A DNA stretch of 64,000 nt from Lagopus muta (taxonomy: Eukaryota > Chordata > Aves > Galliformes > Phasianidae): the NCBI RefSeq assembly GCF_023343835.1, contig NC_064439.1:20159433-20223432 (forward strand), given 5' to 3'. How positions within the stretch are numbered: position 1 is the stretch's first letter; each line of letters opens with the position of its first letter. A program made the position numbers and the translations under genes. Positions 1-11,900 of this stretch are shown in pieces. Below the pieces are notes generated by a model. The model did no database searches, was not told the DNA's origin, and saw only the letters and a program-made list of their open reading frames with translations.

Positions 1-3000
1 GAACCCAGAAAAAAAAAATCTGTATCAGTACCTTATTCATCCACACTCATTGGAAGCCCTTAAAAAATTACAAGAACAAAACTGCAAATTTGTTTTTCTT
101 ATTTCCCAAGCGTGTTATCTCCCAAGCACCCTTCCCATTTCAGGGAAGTTATAGCAACAGATATCCCATCTAAATGTCCCATAGTGCTAAGATAGCAACA
201 CTGTCCAAATATACTACCAAATATGTGCTGGATTCTCCATATTCTCTTATTAGTGGGCAAAACCTATTCTGAAAGAACTCAGCCTGACCCATGGAGCCTG
301 CAGTAGGGCAAGGGGATGCAGCCTTGTGTGTGCTGGGGGGTGATAGGCAGCACATCGAGGGAAAGGTGGGGGGACATAGTGCAGGTGCTGCTCTGCATCC
401 TGTGGAATGAATCCTTTTTGAAATTAACAGACCATCTCTAGATGGTGTCATTTATTTTATCACAAGCTTCCCAAATAAACCAGCTCCCAGAGGAGCCTCA
501 TGTTATTAAAGAGCTGAGAACAGGTAAGTTTCTGCTCTAATTAAGAAAATATGAATAAATAGAAAGGACACAATGTAAAGTGAGGGGTCAAATGCATGCT
601 GTTTAAAAGTCTGTTACCAGAAAGCAGGGCCAGACTCACAGCTGTTGTAAATCACTGACTTCCCTGTTAATGATCTGAAACTCATTTGTTGCAAAGTGCC
701 CTGTGACATCCTTCTGAAGGATGCTGTGTGACAATATTCTTTCATTGTGCAGTAACTAAATCCTTTTGTACAGTAAGGGTTAAATCCATAGGGCTGCAGG
801 ATTGCTCTCCTTTAGAAGAGCAGCATTTGAATGGTAGTTGCATAAATGAGCCATTCTGACCATGAGTGAAGATGTGGAAAATCAGATACAGGTGAGCTGT
901 GGTTTGTAGCCAATAGAGTGGTGCTGACCCAAATTCCAGTGGGGAAGTATTGGCTGCAGCTGTCCTGGGAACATCACAGCCACCAGCAACCTTGTAAAAA
1001 CACACACATACAAATTTGGCCTCTTTGATCCAAAACTAAACGTTGTCCTCCGTCTTCCATAATTTTTCATCAGGAATATTTCAGTAAGCAGTAACCTATA
1101 GGTGGCATTCAAGGACAGCAAATTACTCTGATTTTGCACAAGTGTAGTGCTGCCATAGCTGGTCATGCAGGAATGCTATGAATGGGTTTATTTGTCATAA
1201 ACAGTGAGCTTTACGGCCACAGCCTGGCTGCATTCTTGCAGACCACAGTTTGAATCCATAGATAAAATCCCAAACAACGTTGTTTCCTGACAGAGACCAA
1301 ACCCTGACAGCTCAGCAGCAGGAGCATGCCAGGAGCCATCAGGTATCTCCTCAGTAGATCATGTGTGGGCTTGTCCAGCGGAGAGGACAATCTGCCTAAA
1401 AGCAAAGGAAAGTGTAGAGCATAAAGTGATAGCATTGCTCCTACCCCTGTCTTACATCAGTGTAGCAAGGCTTGAGGCTAGATGTGAGCGAGGGAGGAAC
1501 AAAATTGTGCCTGAGGGACTGTGCAGGACCATGGGTGGCTGCTGGGATCGGGGTGCTGGCTGGAGTGGGGCCACTCATGGCTTCCCCTGCTGCATCCTAA
1601 GTGGGCCCCATCTTACCTGTATGAGCTTGGGTTGAAAGGTGGGCTATCGTGGGAAGAAGGCATGCAGACAAGACATAGCATTGCCTCATCTCCTTGCCAA
1701 GGTACAGACTCCAAATAAACATCCTGAGCTGTGCGGGAACAAGCTACTCTCCAAAAATCAGCCTTTAATCCATGCATCTGCGCAGGCCAGTCTTTCAGAA
1801 CATCCTCATGTGTTTGCATAACCCCAGTACATCAGATTTCATCCCAGCAGGGCTTGAACTGCTTCTGATGCTGTCCCTATGTCATATCTCATTCTAGCTG
1901 GTACCAGGGGATGTTGGTCTGCACCAGTTTCGTTTAATCTTTTGTAGAGTTGGAGAGAACAGTAATAACCCCTCTCATCCTTTTTACTTCCTTTATCTCC
2001 CATTAATCTTCACAAAGGGGAACCTCCCCTCCCTTTAACACACACAGCTGCTTCATGCAGGCCATGGGGCAGATGGCACAGCCTTTGTAATGAAGCAGTG
2101 AGGTGCTGCTGCCTGCATTGTCTGCCTTTGCTATCTTCAGTGCACTGTGAGGGTGTGCAGTACCGTAATCTTGTGCAATAAAGGTTTCCTTAACAAATCT
2201 ACGGCTTGGATGTTGTTCAGGTATCATCCCGAAGGTCAGACCTTGTTTTGCCAAAGTTGTGACAATCCCCTTTGCATAAGCAACCTGTCCACACAAGGAC
2301 TTTTTGTCTGCAAATTCGGTAAGGTATTGTATCAGGGGTAATTAAAGCAGTCTGTTTCTACAGCACGTTCTGTCTGTTTCTTCTTTTCATTATTAGATGT
2401 GATGACACATTTGCCTGTGTGGCTTCTTGCAGATGGCACAGAAATTTTGTGATCAAATGGTAAGAGTAAACCAACTGTCAGCTCCTATCACAGCTTCCCA
2501 TATTGCCCCGCTGGTGTAAGAATACTGCTTTAATAAACGGCTCTTTCATTTTAAAGTGGTATAGTGTGCAGCAAGGATGAAATCTGAGAGTATGATGTCA
2601 AATTTGATTTTAACAGATTCAAGATTATTAAGAAGATATAAGTTATAGAGTTTATTTGCAAATGTTTTATAAAAAATGAATGTGAGAAAAACTCTCATCT
2701 TTTCTTTTCCCTCAGGATAATTGTTCTTCTAAAAGCTCAGGAGTTCCCCTTAAATGTTTGAGAGAACTAAAATACACAGAAAAATCACTGAAACATTTAT
2801 ATATAGAAATATTTTGAGCATCTTGAAGTATGTTTTATTCAGCTTTAAAAATCTGATAAAATCAAAAGATCTAATTTTCTTTGTATTGTTTTTGAAACGT
2901 ATTCTTGAATATGTATTTATACAAGAGGGGCCCATTGTTTGAGAATACACTTTAAATCTGTGAGTAATTTTCCTAGCAAACCGAATAAAATACAAAACAA

Positions 3001-4070
3001 TCTAGGTGGCAAAAAACTGAAATGCTTTGAAAATTCTGTCTTCAAAATAATAGTGTAAAATAATACCAAAAAGGGGAAAAAAAACCCACAAAAGAAGAAT
3101 TGGTTATGTTGCCTGCTTTTGTTCAGTTTACTGCAGGTAGGTGGTTTGCAGGGAGAACAGCTGTAGGTTAGAGGTGCCCGGAGCCTCTTGCGCCAGACAC
3201 ACTCATACCTGGCACTGACCAGCTCTTGTCTGCCTCCTCTGAATGCATCAGACTTGTCATGGGGGCACAGGAATTCTGATGTGGCACTCAGGAATTTAAG
3301 GAGGAATTCTAATTGGTAGTTCGAGTGCTGAATGAAGAGCATAAAACATGCAGGAAAATGAAAAACATTTATTTGCAGTTTTAGCCTTTTCTACTATTCA
3401 CAAATTAACTGTGAACAGAATTTGATCTTGACAGATTTGCTCAATATTCAAAATAGTCAGAACATATTCCAGGCTTGTTTGCAAATTGTTTGTATTCAAC
3501 TGTTTGCGAGCACCATCCTATGTTGTTGGGTAGAGGAGGAAAAGATTTCATAGCAAATACAGGAGAAAATAAACTTCACACACTCATAAGCACCTGCACA
3601 CTAAGGTCAATTTCTATTCTTCTTGCAGAGAGCTGTTGGGATAGAGACATTTGGTGAGCTTCTCCCCACCTTCCATCATGTAACCTAACCATGAGGATGG
3701 AGATACTCTTGTTTTGGTGTGAGTATTTATGAGAAACTCTGTGCTGGAAGCAACCAATAGTCTGGGCTTGGCAGAAGGGAGGGGAAATCCTTTGCTATGA
3801 GGAGCTGGTGCTCAGCTCAAATCCCTCACAGGCTGCCACAGGCTGGCACAGCAGTCAGACCTCCTGCCAATCCCCCTGCACTCTCAAGAGACTGATTAAG
3901 GGAAGAGATCAATGTATGGCTCTGCAGCAATTTCACACTCAGAGAAAATTCCTTTGGCTCTTGATATAATTAAAACAACTGACATTTTTCTATGTTAATA
4001 AGTTACTTTATTCCTTGGCTGTGCTTTTTGGGGCATAACGAGCTCAAGCATGGGCAGGTTTGATGTTGTA
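1..4070. other. Unique non-coding DNA, no gene seen
   Basis: I see no exon, RNA gene or recognisable mobile element. The part from about 2580 to 3100 is strongly AT-rich with several A-runs. The longest open frame is 141 codons on the minus strand (2917-3342). It has a low-complexity phenylalanine-rich C-terminal half produced by an A-rich tract, resembles no family I know and is treated as chance. An AATAAA word near 2533 lies in a stretch that could be the end of an old LTR, but nothing else supports that. Confidence 0.6.
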
Positions 4071-4617
4071 AGAGGTCTGTTCTGAAAGTAATGTCTATTT
4101 CATTATGTTGGCTCACAACTCCAAAGGTGGATGTTGGTGATATAGCAGTAGAGATTGAACCTTTCCACCAATATTCCGCTACATTTGGTTGCTGTGTGAC
4201 AGATGGCAGCAGAGGGGCACTCTGACAAAGTGGTGTCTGACATAAAGGTGTAGATGAAGCAAAGGTGTGTCACTGAATTACTCAGTGCAGAGAAAATGGT
4301 GCCCATTGACATTCACCAACTCTTGCTGAATGTTTATGAAGAGCAAACAGCGGATGTGAGCACAGTGAGGTGGTGGGTGGTGCATTTCAATGGTGGTGAC
4401 AGCAACAGTGCTCGCCCAATGGTGCAGATTGTTACGAGCAGAACAAGTAGGCTCTTGTTCATCACTGGTGAAAAAGCATAGCTAATGGTGGTGATTGTTG
4501 AAAGCAGTGTTTTGTAGCTGAGAATTTGATCTCTCAAATAGTATTGTTGTGCTCTTCTTATCTATTGTAGATTCCATGGAAATATGTAGGAGGCATTACT
4601 TTCAGAGCGACCTGCGG
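4071..4617 (+). mobile_element. Galluhop-type mariner, internally deleted copy
   Basis: This is a non-autonomous Tc1/mariner DNA transposon of the chicken Galluhop / Mariner1_GG type. Both ends carry the inverted word CTGAAAGTAATG (near 4081-4092 and, as CATTACTTTCAG, near 4593-4604), and the sequence just outside the left end is TA, the mariner target. Inside lie the transposase N-terminal region and, directly after it, a short C-terminal remnant; the catalytic middle is missing. The total of about 547 bp is far below the roughly 1.3 kb of a full mariner. The right boundary is worn and uncertain by a few bases. The family name comes from memory of the consensus. Confidence 0.85.
4254..4481 (+). 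pseudogene. Truncated mariner transposase, N-terminal DNA-binding part
   Basis: The frame opens with MKQRCVTELL and continues with VPIDIHQLLLNVYEEQTADV and STVRWWVVHF. This is the helix-turn-helix start of mariner transposases, also seen in the SETMAR protein, where it binds the terminal repeat. The DDD catalytic core is absent. After about residue 60 the frame runs into the shifted C-terminal remnant: in the +1 frame at about 4450-4490 one reads ALVHHW, a stop, then KSIANGGD, which resembles the end of the transposase. The internal deletion therefore joined the two parts out of frame, and the remnant also has a stop. No active enzyme can be made. Confidence 0.8.
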
Positions 4618-4969
4618 TCACTGTCCTTTTTAGTTCTATAGAGATAGATGGTTTCTCAATATTACATGAAAGATCAATTTGACTAAGATACAATATTTAG
4701 AATCATAGTTTCTCATGCGCATATTAAATACTATTTTTAAAGGTCATAGCAATTTAAACAGTGATCTGCTGAACCTTTGCTATTTAGTGCATTATGCATT
4801 AGATACAAGTATTTTCAGATTTTTAAGTCAAAGATGTTAAAAACCATTATTCTTCTATTTTGTTCAATAATTTCTGCCTTCCCTGCTGTCTCTATTCATG
4901 GATATTTTTTGTGTGCTGAGCACTTATGAAAGAAAGGAACTGCTCTCACCTGAGGGAGAGTACTATGTG
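4618..4969. other. Short AT-rich spacer
   Basis: AT-rich unique sequence between the mariner and the next CR1 fragment. I see no gene and no repeat in it. A duplication-like word ATTTTTAAG recurs but does not form an array. Confidence 0.5.
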
Positions 4970-5446
4970 AGCTGTGTGCAGCCCCTCACTACAAGGACAT
5001 AGAGAAGACCAACCAAGCTGGTGAATGGAACAGAAAACAAGAGTTTTGAGGAGTGCTTTGGGGAAAAGGGGGCTGTTCAGTCTGAAGAAGAGGATGCTGA
5101 AGGGAGACCTCCTCACTTCCACAACCACCTGAAAGGAGGTTGTGGCGAGGTAGGGGTTAGTCTCCTTTCTCAGGTGACAAGTGATAGGATGTGAAGAAAT
5201 GGCCTCAAGTTGTGCCAGAGGATGGTTAGATTGGATAGAAGTAAGATTTTCTTTGTGGAAGGGCTGGTTAGGCATTGGTATGGGCTGGCCAGGAAGATAG
5301 TAGAGTACCATCCACAGAGGTATTTAAGAGATATGTGGATGAGTTGCTTTGGAACATGGTTTAGTGGTGGACTTGCAGAGTTAGGTAATGGCTGGACTTA
5401 ATTATCTTAATGGTCCTATCCAACAGAAATGATTCCATGACTGTAA
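4970..5446 (+). mobile_element. CR1 LINE, 3' fragment
   Basis: This is a 5'-truncated CR1 retrotransposon in forward orientation. It preserves the end of the reverse-transcriptase ORF in worn form: text matching the family phrases 'CTCACTACAAGGACAT', 'CTGAAAGGAGGTTGTGG', 'TCAAGTTGTGCCAGAGGATG' and 'GGTTAGATTGG' appears in the usual order. It ends near 5446 with a degraded tail (GATTCCATGACTG) where intact copies have the ATTCTATG octamer. Frameshifts and stops break the reading frame. A 121-codon frame on the opposite strand is only the antisense of this element. Confidence 0.85.
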
Positions 5447-7544
5447 TTTCTACCTCCCTCTGCTGCTGTCCCTGTGGTGACTGCCATGCCCATCAGTCCC
5501 CGGGGAGCACCTCCCTCTGACACAGGGGATTGGCCCTGGAACCCCAGCAACACGATGACAGAAGTGTTTGCAAAAGAACCCACTCCTGAATACACGCTGC
5601 CTGGTCCTGTTTCAGCTACCTTGGAATAAACGACCTGGTTTGGGGAAGAATCACATTGGGTAAGGGCCTTTGTTACTCTGCCAAGTGCAAATTACAGTTG
5701 GAATTGAGTGTTAAAGACCTGGGTAGAGCAGGTTAAACATCTGCCAGATTTATTACTGTTTTATTTGTACTTCATCTGTAACTGGTACAATTAGGCCAAT
5801 CAGAGTAAGTGAATCAAATCTAATTTACTCTCTAATGGACCGAAAAGGAATGGATAAACACAATGCTACTTGATCCAAATGATTAAACATGTCTCTGAGG
5901 TATTTTTTTCTATTTCAGCATAGAAGAATCATGGTGTTTATGCTATAATTATCCACTAAGGAGTGATGTGAAGCACTTTGAGCATTCATTCATTTTTCAT
6001 ATGGTTTCATATAAATGCTGTACAAAACATGGGAATGTAATGAAACAGATTCTATTGGAATTAGGTACATTTATTTATCTATTTACGTTATGCCTAAGAT
6101 CCTGATAGGATTGATACAAAGAGAGATACATATTTATCAAACAATTTGAAAATACATTGCATTAATCTTTTTCACAGGCAATTTAAAGACAAAAGGTGTA
6201 AACCAGCTGACTAAGATAGACACACACCTTATTCAGCTTTGTTAGTTGACCATAAAAGTTGAAGGAACATAACGAAGGCTAATTTGATATTTTATATTTT
6301 AAAAGTGTGCAAAAATGAGGGGGGTTCCTACCTACTCCCCAGTATGCAGGAGCTGCACTGCTCCCTGGTGACTCCAAACCCTTTCCCTCCTCACCTCCAG
6401 CAAGAACCTTCGCTTGCAGCTCACATCACCAGCTAGAAAGAACATTTAGCCTGAAATGAATTAGCCAAATGAGAAAAACATTTAAAACATCTATGAGTAC
6501 ACAACATGATTTAGCCATAGCATTCAGAAACAACCCTTATTGTGGAACAAATTGCTTTGTAGCCCCAGTGTGACATCGAGTTTTTTCATTTGAGGAGCAC
6601 CTATTTATAAGGTAGTTTCCTTTAGTGCATCTGGAGACCTGTGGTGCTTCTTTGCCCCCTCCTGCTCCTTACTGCAACTTTTACCCCTTCTTTCACAAAT
6701 GTGCTCTCACGTGATGATTTAACTCCCCACCATAGAGCAGAAGGCGTACACTGCCATATATGACATGGCTTGAAATAGTAAATGCATTGTAAATGTATTT
6801 CATTTTGTGTCGAGGCACCCCTGCAAATAAGTCTTCTGCAAGGGCTCCTCATTTCTGCAACCTCCCAAAGTTTCTTTGTTAGAGCATTGGTCCCTATGCA
6901 ATAGACTAGTAATTCCAGGGCAGAGACACAAGGAAAGAGAAATTCTTTAGTCTTTTATGAGAAAGTATGTTTTCCTGTAACTTCTAAGCGCACATAGAAA
7001 TTTAGCAAACAGCTGAAGATATTAATAGCAGCATTCATGCTCTGAAAGCAGTACTTTTCACAACTGAGGCTATCATCATCCATCAAATCACTTAAACAGT
7101 AAATTCCCAGTGACAGTTTTCAGTCTGGGCTGGTACAAAATCTAGCGTGAAGGAGTCCTGGCCCGCAGCTGAGGCTTCGGAATAACATAACCACCAGACA
7201 TACTATGTTGCTATAGCAAATTTACCACTGTCTTGGCATAGACTAGAGCGCATATTTTTATCAGTCGTTACCATTCCCAAAATATTTTCCCAAGTGTGGC
7301 CACCATGATGAGGAAGCATTTTCACAGCTGGTATCAGAGTGCTCCCTAGGACTGGGAGCAGCACCCACTGCTCCGAGAGTTCTACAGCCTGCCAGACTGG
7401 ACTGAGGAGAGCACACTGAGTGTTGCTGCTGGCTTTTGAGATGCTGAGAGGAGAGAGATGCCACTCCAAGGCAAATTGGTAAGTTCCTCAGTGCTACGTG
7501 CCAAAAGCCAGCCCTGTAACCTGCCTGTGTGCTACCCAGTCATC
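5447..7544. other. Unique non-coding DNA with candidate conserved islands
   Basis: No gene was recognised. The segment at about 5455-5660 is locally GC-richer but shows no open frame with protein-like content. The segments at about 5750-5900 and 6990-7110 are AT-rich unique sequence with short homeobox-like words (TAATTT, CAATTAGG, ATTAATAG) and no sign of being repeats; they look like possible regulatory sequence. That reading is inference only. Confidence 0.5.
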
Positions 7545-7655
7545 CCAAGACAATACCAAGCTGGGCTCCAATAGCAGGCACCTTGAGAGGCATGGGAATG
7601 GGTGATCCTTGTGGGCCCCTTCCATCTTGGAGCAGTTTTATTCTGTGATTTTGCA
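7545..7655 (+). mobile_element. Worn CR1 3' tail
   Basis: A short CR1 terminal fragment in forward orientation. The typical end phrase 'GGTGATCCTTGTGGGCCCCT' followed by TCCATCTTGGAGCAG and TTCTGTGATTTTG matches the last roughly 80 bases of CR1. The upstream boundary is vague because the match fades before 7570. Confidence 0.7.
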
Positions 7656-8684
7656 CTGAGATGGCATGGGAGAACCTATGTGGTAAGTGAGAGCTTAGCT
7701 GACTGGAAGTGAAAAATTGATGTGAATTTGCAAAATGATTCTGCCTGGGCTAACCACCAAATATAAACAAAACCTCTTGCTTTTTCTTAGGCATAAAATG
7801 AATGAAATCAACAGCAGTGCTCAGATGCAGATCCATGTAAACATGCTGTTCACATACCTCCTTCCATTTGCTTGGATTGCTGCCATGATGTGACACAATC
7901 TCAATGCAAAGAAACAATCCCAATGCAGAGGCACAATCCCAACCACAAGACCGGTCTCCTCAGGTGTTTGCACTGTGTACTTTATTTCAGAAGCACGCCA
8001 CGAGCCTGCTGGATAATCTGCAGATCTTTTGCAATAGTCTTTTCTTCGTAATGTTTTATTTAAGATACTGAATCAATAAACCTCTTCTTGTAATACTGCC
8101 CAGGCACCTGTTGCCTTTGGTGTGTGACTTTCAAGATCAGTGATCCATAGAGTCAGTTCAAAGGACACTCGTATCCTGCCCCGCTGTCTGAGGATAATGG
8201 CTGGTGCTGAGTCATTGGTTATGAACTGAATCACTCAAGGAAAGGGAATTCTGCACACAAGGATTTTGGAGCAGAATGTGGGAATAGATGCTGAAATGCA
8301 ACATCTGCCTACAGATTTCTGTTGCTTTGATTTTCACTTAGGCTTACAGCAGGGTGTTAAGTAATGCAGTTCTGAAAACATACATAAAGGACAAAACAAG
8401 ATGTTTATTTTCAAAGTGGCAGACCAATTCAAAATTGCAATGAATAATTTATCTAGCATGATTAATAATTACTTTCTTTTAAAAATATAATGAGTATGGT
8501 TTTGATAGGTGGATTTAAGGCACTGTACCTAGCAAATATTTCTTATGAAAAGTGCTTCAAAATACTTTAACTAATCGCCTGGAAAATAACTGTGTACCAA
8601 ACAAAAGGGACAGGAGCACCTGAGACTGCAGATCAGAGCCTTCAGTGAGTTAGCCTTAATTAGCAGCAAGAGAGTGAGGAAATA
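7656..8684. other. Unique non-coding DNA
   Basis: No gene was recognised. It holds a three-unit 19-bp tandem repeat at 7895-7951 and, after it, a stretch (about 7975-8190) with TTTAAG, AATAAA at about 8073 and a following T-rich run that vaguely resembles the R-U5 part of an LTR. Flanking ends and target duplications cannot be seen, so no element is called. Confidence 0.45.
7895..7951 (+). repeat. Tandem repeat, 19 bp x 3
   Basis: Three consecutive 19-base units begin ACAATCTCAATGC, ACAATCCCAATGC and ACAATCCCAACCAC. Units 1 and 2 are the closest pair; the third has diverged in its second half. The array is short and non-coding. Confidence 0.75.
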
Positions 8685-8983
8685 CACAGATCTCTCAAGT
8701 AAAGCCTCCTGTTTATTTCTGTGGAAACTACAACAGATACAAAGAGCACAGTAACGCTATTTGATAAAGCAAATTGTCAGCTACTGTTTTTTAGCATAGT
8801 CACCATCACGAGCTCTGCATTTTTGCCAGTGATGAACAAGAGCCTTCATGCTGCACTCGTAGCAAAATGTAATGGAATATTGGTGGGAAGGTACAGCCTC
8901 TACTACCATGTCACCAACATCCGTCTCTGATGTCATGAGCCAACATAATAACACGGGAGGCATTACTTTGAAGGCAGCCCTTG
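8685..8983 (-). mobile_element. Galluhop-type mariner, shorter deletion copy with TA target
   Basis: Reading the minus strand from 8983, the element opens with CAAGGGCTGCCTTCAAAGTA, the mariner terminal repeat, and it closes near 8685 with a diverged inverted copy (CTCAAGTAAAGCCTCCTG on +). TA dinucleotides at 8683-8684 and 8984-8985 directly flank it, which is the target duplication expected of mariner. At about 299 bp it is a MITE-like remnant: only the first roughly 130 bases and the transposase C-terminal end remain. It is a different deletion product from the copy at 4071-4617. Confidence 0.85.
8781..8963 (-). pseudogene. Mariner transposase C-terminal scrap
   Basis: A 60-codon frame on the minus strand reads through the 5' untranslated part of the element and then into ALVHHWQKCRARDGDYAKKQ. 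That matches the closing residues of mariner transposases (typically ..VHRWQKCI..GGDYVEK). Nothing of the helix-turn-helix or the DDD core is left, so it is a dead remnant and its methionine start has no meaning. Confidence 0.7.
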
Positions 8984-11900
8984 TATATTTCCAGAGCCAA
9001 AGCTAAAATTTGAAGTACTTATTCCTAGAAATGCAAAGGGACAGATATGCACAGGAGTGTAAGTACCTAAAAATGGATTAAGGGTAGGGCAAGGAGAGAC
9101 ACAAAGCCAAGAGCTCCAGCTGGAGTGGGAATGGGCTGCCAAAGGGAAGGCTGCAAAGATGTTTGGATGGGAAGCACAGACAGAGGCAGAAGATAGAAAC
9201 AGCAGCTAGATTAGGATCAAAATCTTTAGTGAGAGGCTTTCTGCTCAGAAATGGGATTAAGGGTTTTGAGTATTTGTAGCATTTACTTTTCTTGCACATC
9301 CCAGGGTTTTTGTTCTTGATCATCATACCATTTCATGTATGCTTTCTCCCATGGTATCTCCTGACACTAAAAATCTCCCCACTGTTACTCAGTGGAATTT
9401 CCATTCCTCCATACCTAGCTCTCCTTGTGTGTTACACAGATACCTATCCTGGCACAGGAAGGTTTTTGAAGGAGCTATGCTGCTGGTGCAGGGATTGCTA
9501 GTGAGCATCTCCAGATGGGAAACCCACATCTATAGCAAGCTTGGAGTGCAGTTGATGTCAGATTCAACCTCAGACTTTTCATTCCAGCTCCTTATAAGTA
9601 TGGTTAAAAAAGTAAGGTTGGTATGGAAGCTCATAATGGAGAAAGTCCTTCATACCACAGGTTCCTGCAGGAAGCAGATGTGTTGGAGAAGGAAAGCTGT
9701 CCACATTTGTGGATATTACCTCTTAAGAGTCGCAGATAAGTTTCTTGCTTGAAATTTCTATTGTGTAGGATTGCCTTTGAGTAGAATAAAGGGCTGTTTG
9801 AAGTGCTCTCTTGACTAAGTCAGAATAGAGAAATACTGAAGTGCCACCTTGGTATGATGCATACATTTCACCTCCGTGGAAGTTCTGCATTTCTGAATCT
9901 GTATTTCTTCACAGGCAGCTGTATTGCTAGCTCTTTTGGCAGAATAAAATAGCAGAAGTACTGCAATCAGGAGGAGAAGGTGTCAGGCACAAAGAGAAGG
10001 AGCCAAGGGGCCCAAGGCTGTAGTAACATTGTGGAGTGATGTACTGACAACATGAAAAGCTCACTCTGTGATCATTAGATGGATCACAGTATGGTTGTCT
10101 TCTATTAGTGAAGCAACATGGCTTTCCAAGCAGGAAGGGGATATTTTTCTTTAGATTACAAGATTTACTATTACACTGAAGATGCTGCAACTTCTGTTTC
10201 AATTTTATTTTTAAACTGGGAAATATTAGTCATCTATTCCCAATCTACAGCACCTAAAATACTCATCCTGAATCCACTTAAGCTTTAACTGTGCAGTACC
10301 ATCCTTGCCATGAAACCTGAGGACTGACTGTCCAGCAGGCAGTCATTTCCCCAGCAAAGCCAGAGCATGCAGGTAAGACTGTGCTTCTCATCCCATCTCC
10401 ACTTCTGCAACCCACAGGAAGAACTTAGGTCACACACAGCACGAATCCCAATGGCCACCCAAACAGTAACGCCAGTCCTCTCCCTTGTAGCTCATCTACA
10501 AAAGAGTTTGGGCAGAGATACAAGAAAGTAGATTATAAATTCCTGCCTCCTGTGTCAGGGAACATGAAGAATGGAGACAGCAGACAAAAGGTGTCAATGA
10601 AACAGCAAGACAATCATGCTGCTGCTGAAAAATGAATTGAAGATATGAACACATTCAAAGTGAGCTTGAGGAAGGCAAAAGATGTTCATGTAAATGGAGC
10701 AGTTCAGGTATGAGAAAGGTATGAGAAGCTTCCAGGTGACAGGGCCACTTACTGACCTCAGCGTGCAATTAGCCTGGGTTAGCTCTCACAATCTCACAGC
10801 AATCTTCTGTCTGCCTTTCTTCTGTACAGCTAAAATTCAGGCTACCCCTTGGTGTAATCTCTGAGCGGACTAATTGTGCAAACCTTACTGATTAATTGTA
10901 GACTAAATATTAATATTATAGACTGCATGATTCAGAATACCAATTTTCATGATACCGTGTGGATATATTTGGATTACATATGTCTCCTTATGTAAAAGAG
11001 ATCTTCTTTTAGCAACACATTGTCTGCTGCACTTGCCTAGCACCCCCTACCATATGCTCTTTAAAACAAGCTGTTGCATTTCAAGAACTATCCCTAGTAA
11101 TTAACAGGAAAAATATTGGGCTTTTTTTTCTTCAGAATAAACTAGAGGACCTTGCATCAATTATGTCTTATTTATACCTCCGGCTAGTTGTTCCCATGAG
11201 CCATAAAATCACTTCCTTCTGTTCAGTCCCTCAGCCCCTGCCTGTCAGTTCAGCTTCCAGCATCAGTGCTCACAGTAAATGCAAAGTAAGATTTTCCCAA
11301 GCATCTTTTCATCTCTCTTTTTCACTTTGCCTCTAAGCTTCTTGAAATCATTAAAATTAATCTGCTCCAAGATCTCCTTTTCTTCTCTATTTTATTCCCT
11401 TTATTCCTCCGCATGGGTCTTTCTTTCTTCCAGAAACCTGTATCTGAAACAGTCTCAGAGCTGCCACTTGCATCCCTTTGGACTCCTGGTTTTTTGGATC
11501 AAGAAGTAGCACTCTTCTTTTATTCCAGAAATGTTTTCCCTCTATGGCTTTTTTTCTTCCAAATAATCTCCCTGACACTCTCGTAATCAATATTTTTGCT
11601 GCATGATTTCATCATTCCTTTCTTATCCTTTTAGTCTCTGCAAGATTCTAGGTCTTCAAATCCTTTTACCTTTCCCCCTTGTACCTCAATTTCGTTTGCT
11701 TATTAACATTTATATAAATATCTACAGATACCTATAGCACATTTTACAACTGTGAGAGTCATGATCTTTTAATTCCAACTTTCTTCTTACAGTTCTTTTC
11801 CTTTATGCTCTGCCCCATATCCCCTAGACACTCAAAAATCCAAATGCAGATGTAGCAATTACTTCTGCCTGGTCTTCAGTTTGTAAAGAGGGCAAGTTTT

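Noticed and set aside
2917..3342. 141-codon minus-strand frame, the longest in the window
   Set aside because: Half of it is a phenylalanine-rich run from an A-rich tract and the rest matches nothing known; length is within chance for 64 kb.
4946..5311. 121-codon minus-strand frame
   Set aside because: It is antisense to the CR1 3' fragment at 4970-5446.
9339..9752. 137-codon open frame on + as a possible gene
   Set aside because: No recognisable domain, signal or repeat structure; composition is that of translated non-coding DNA and no splice or promoter context was visible.
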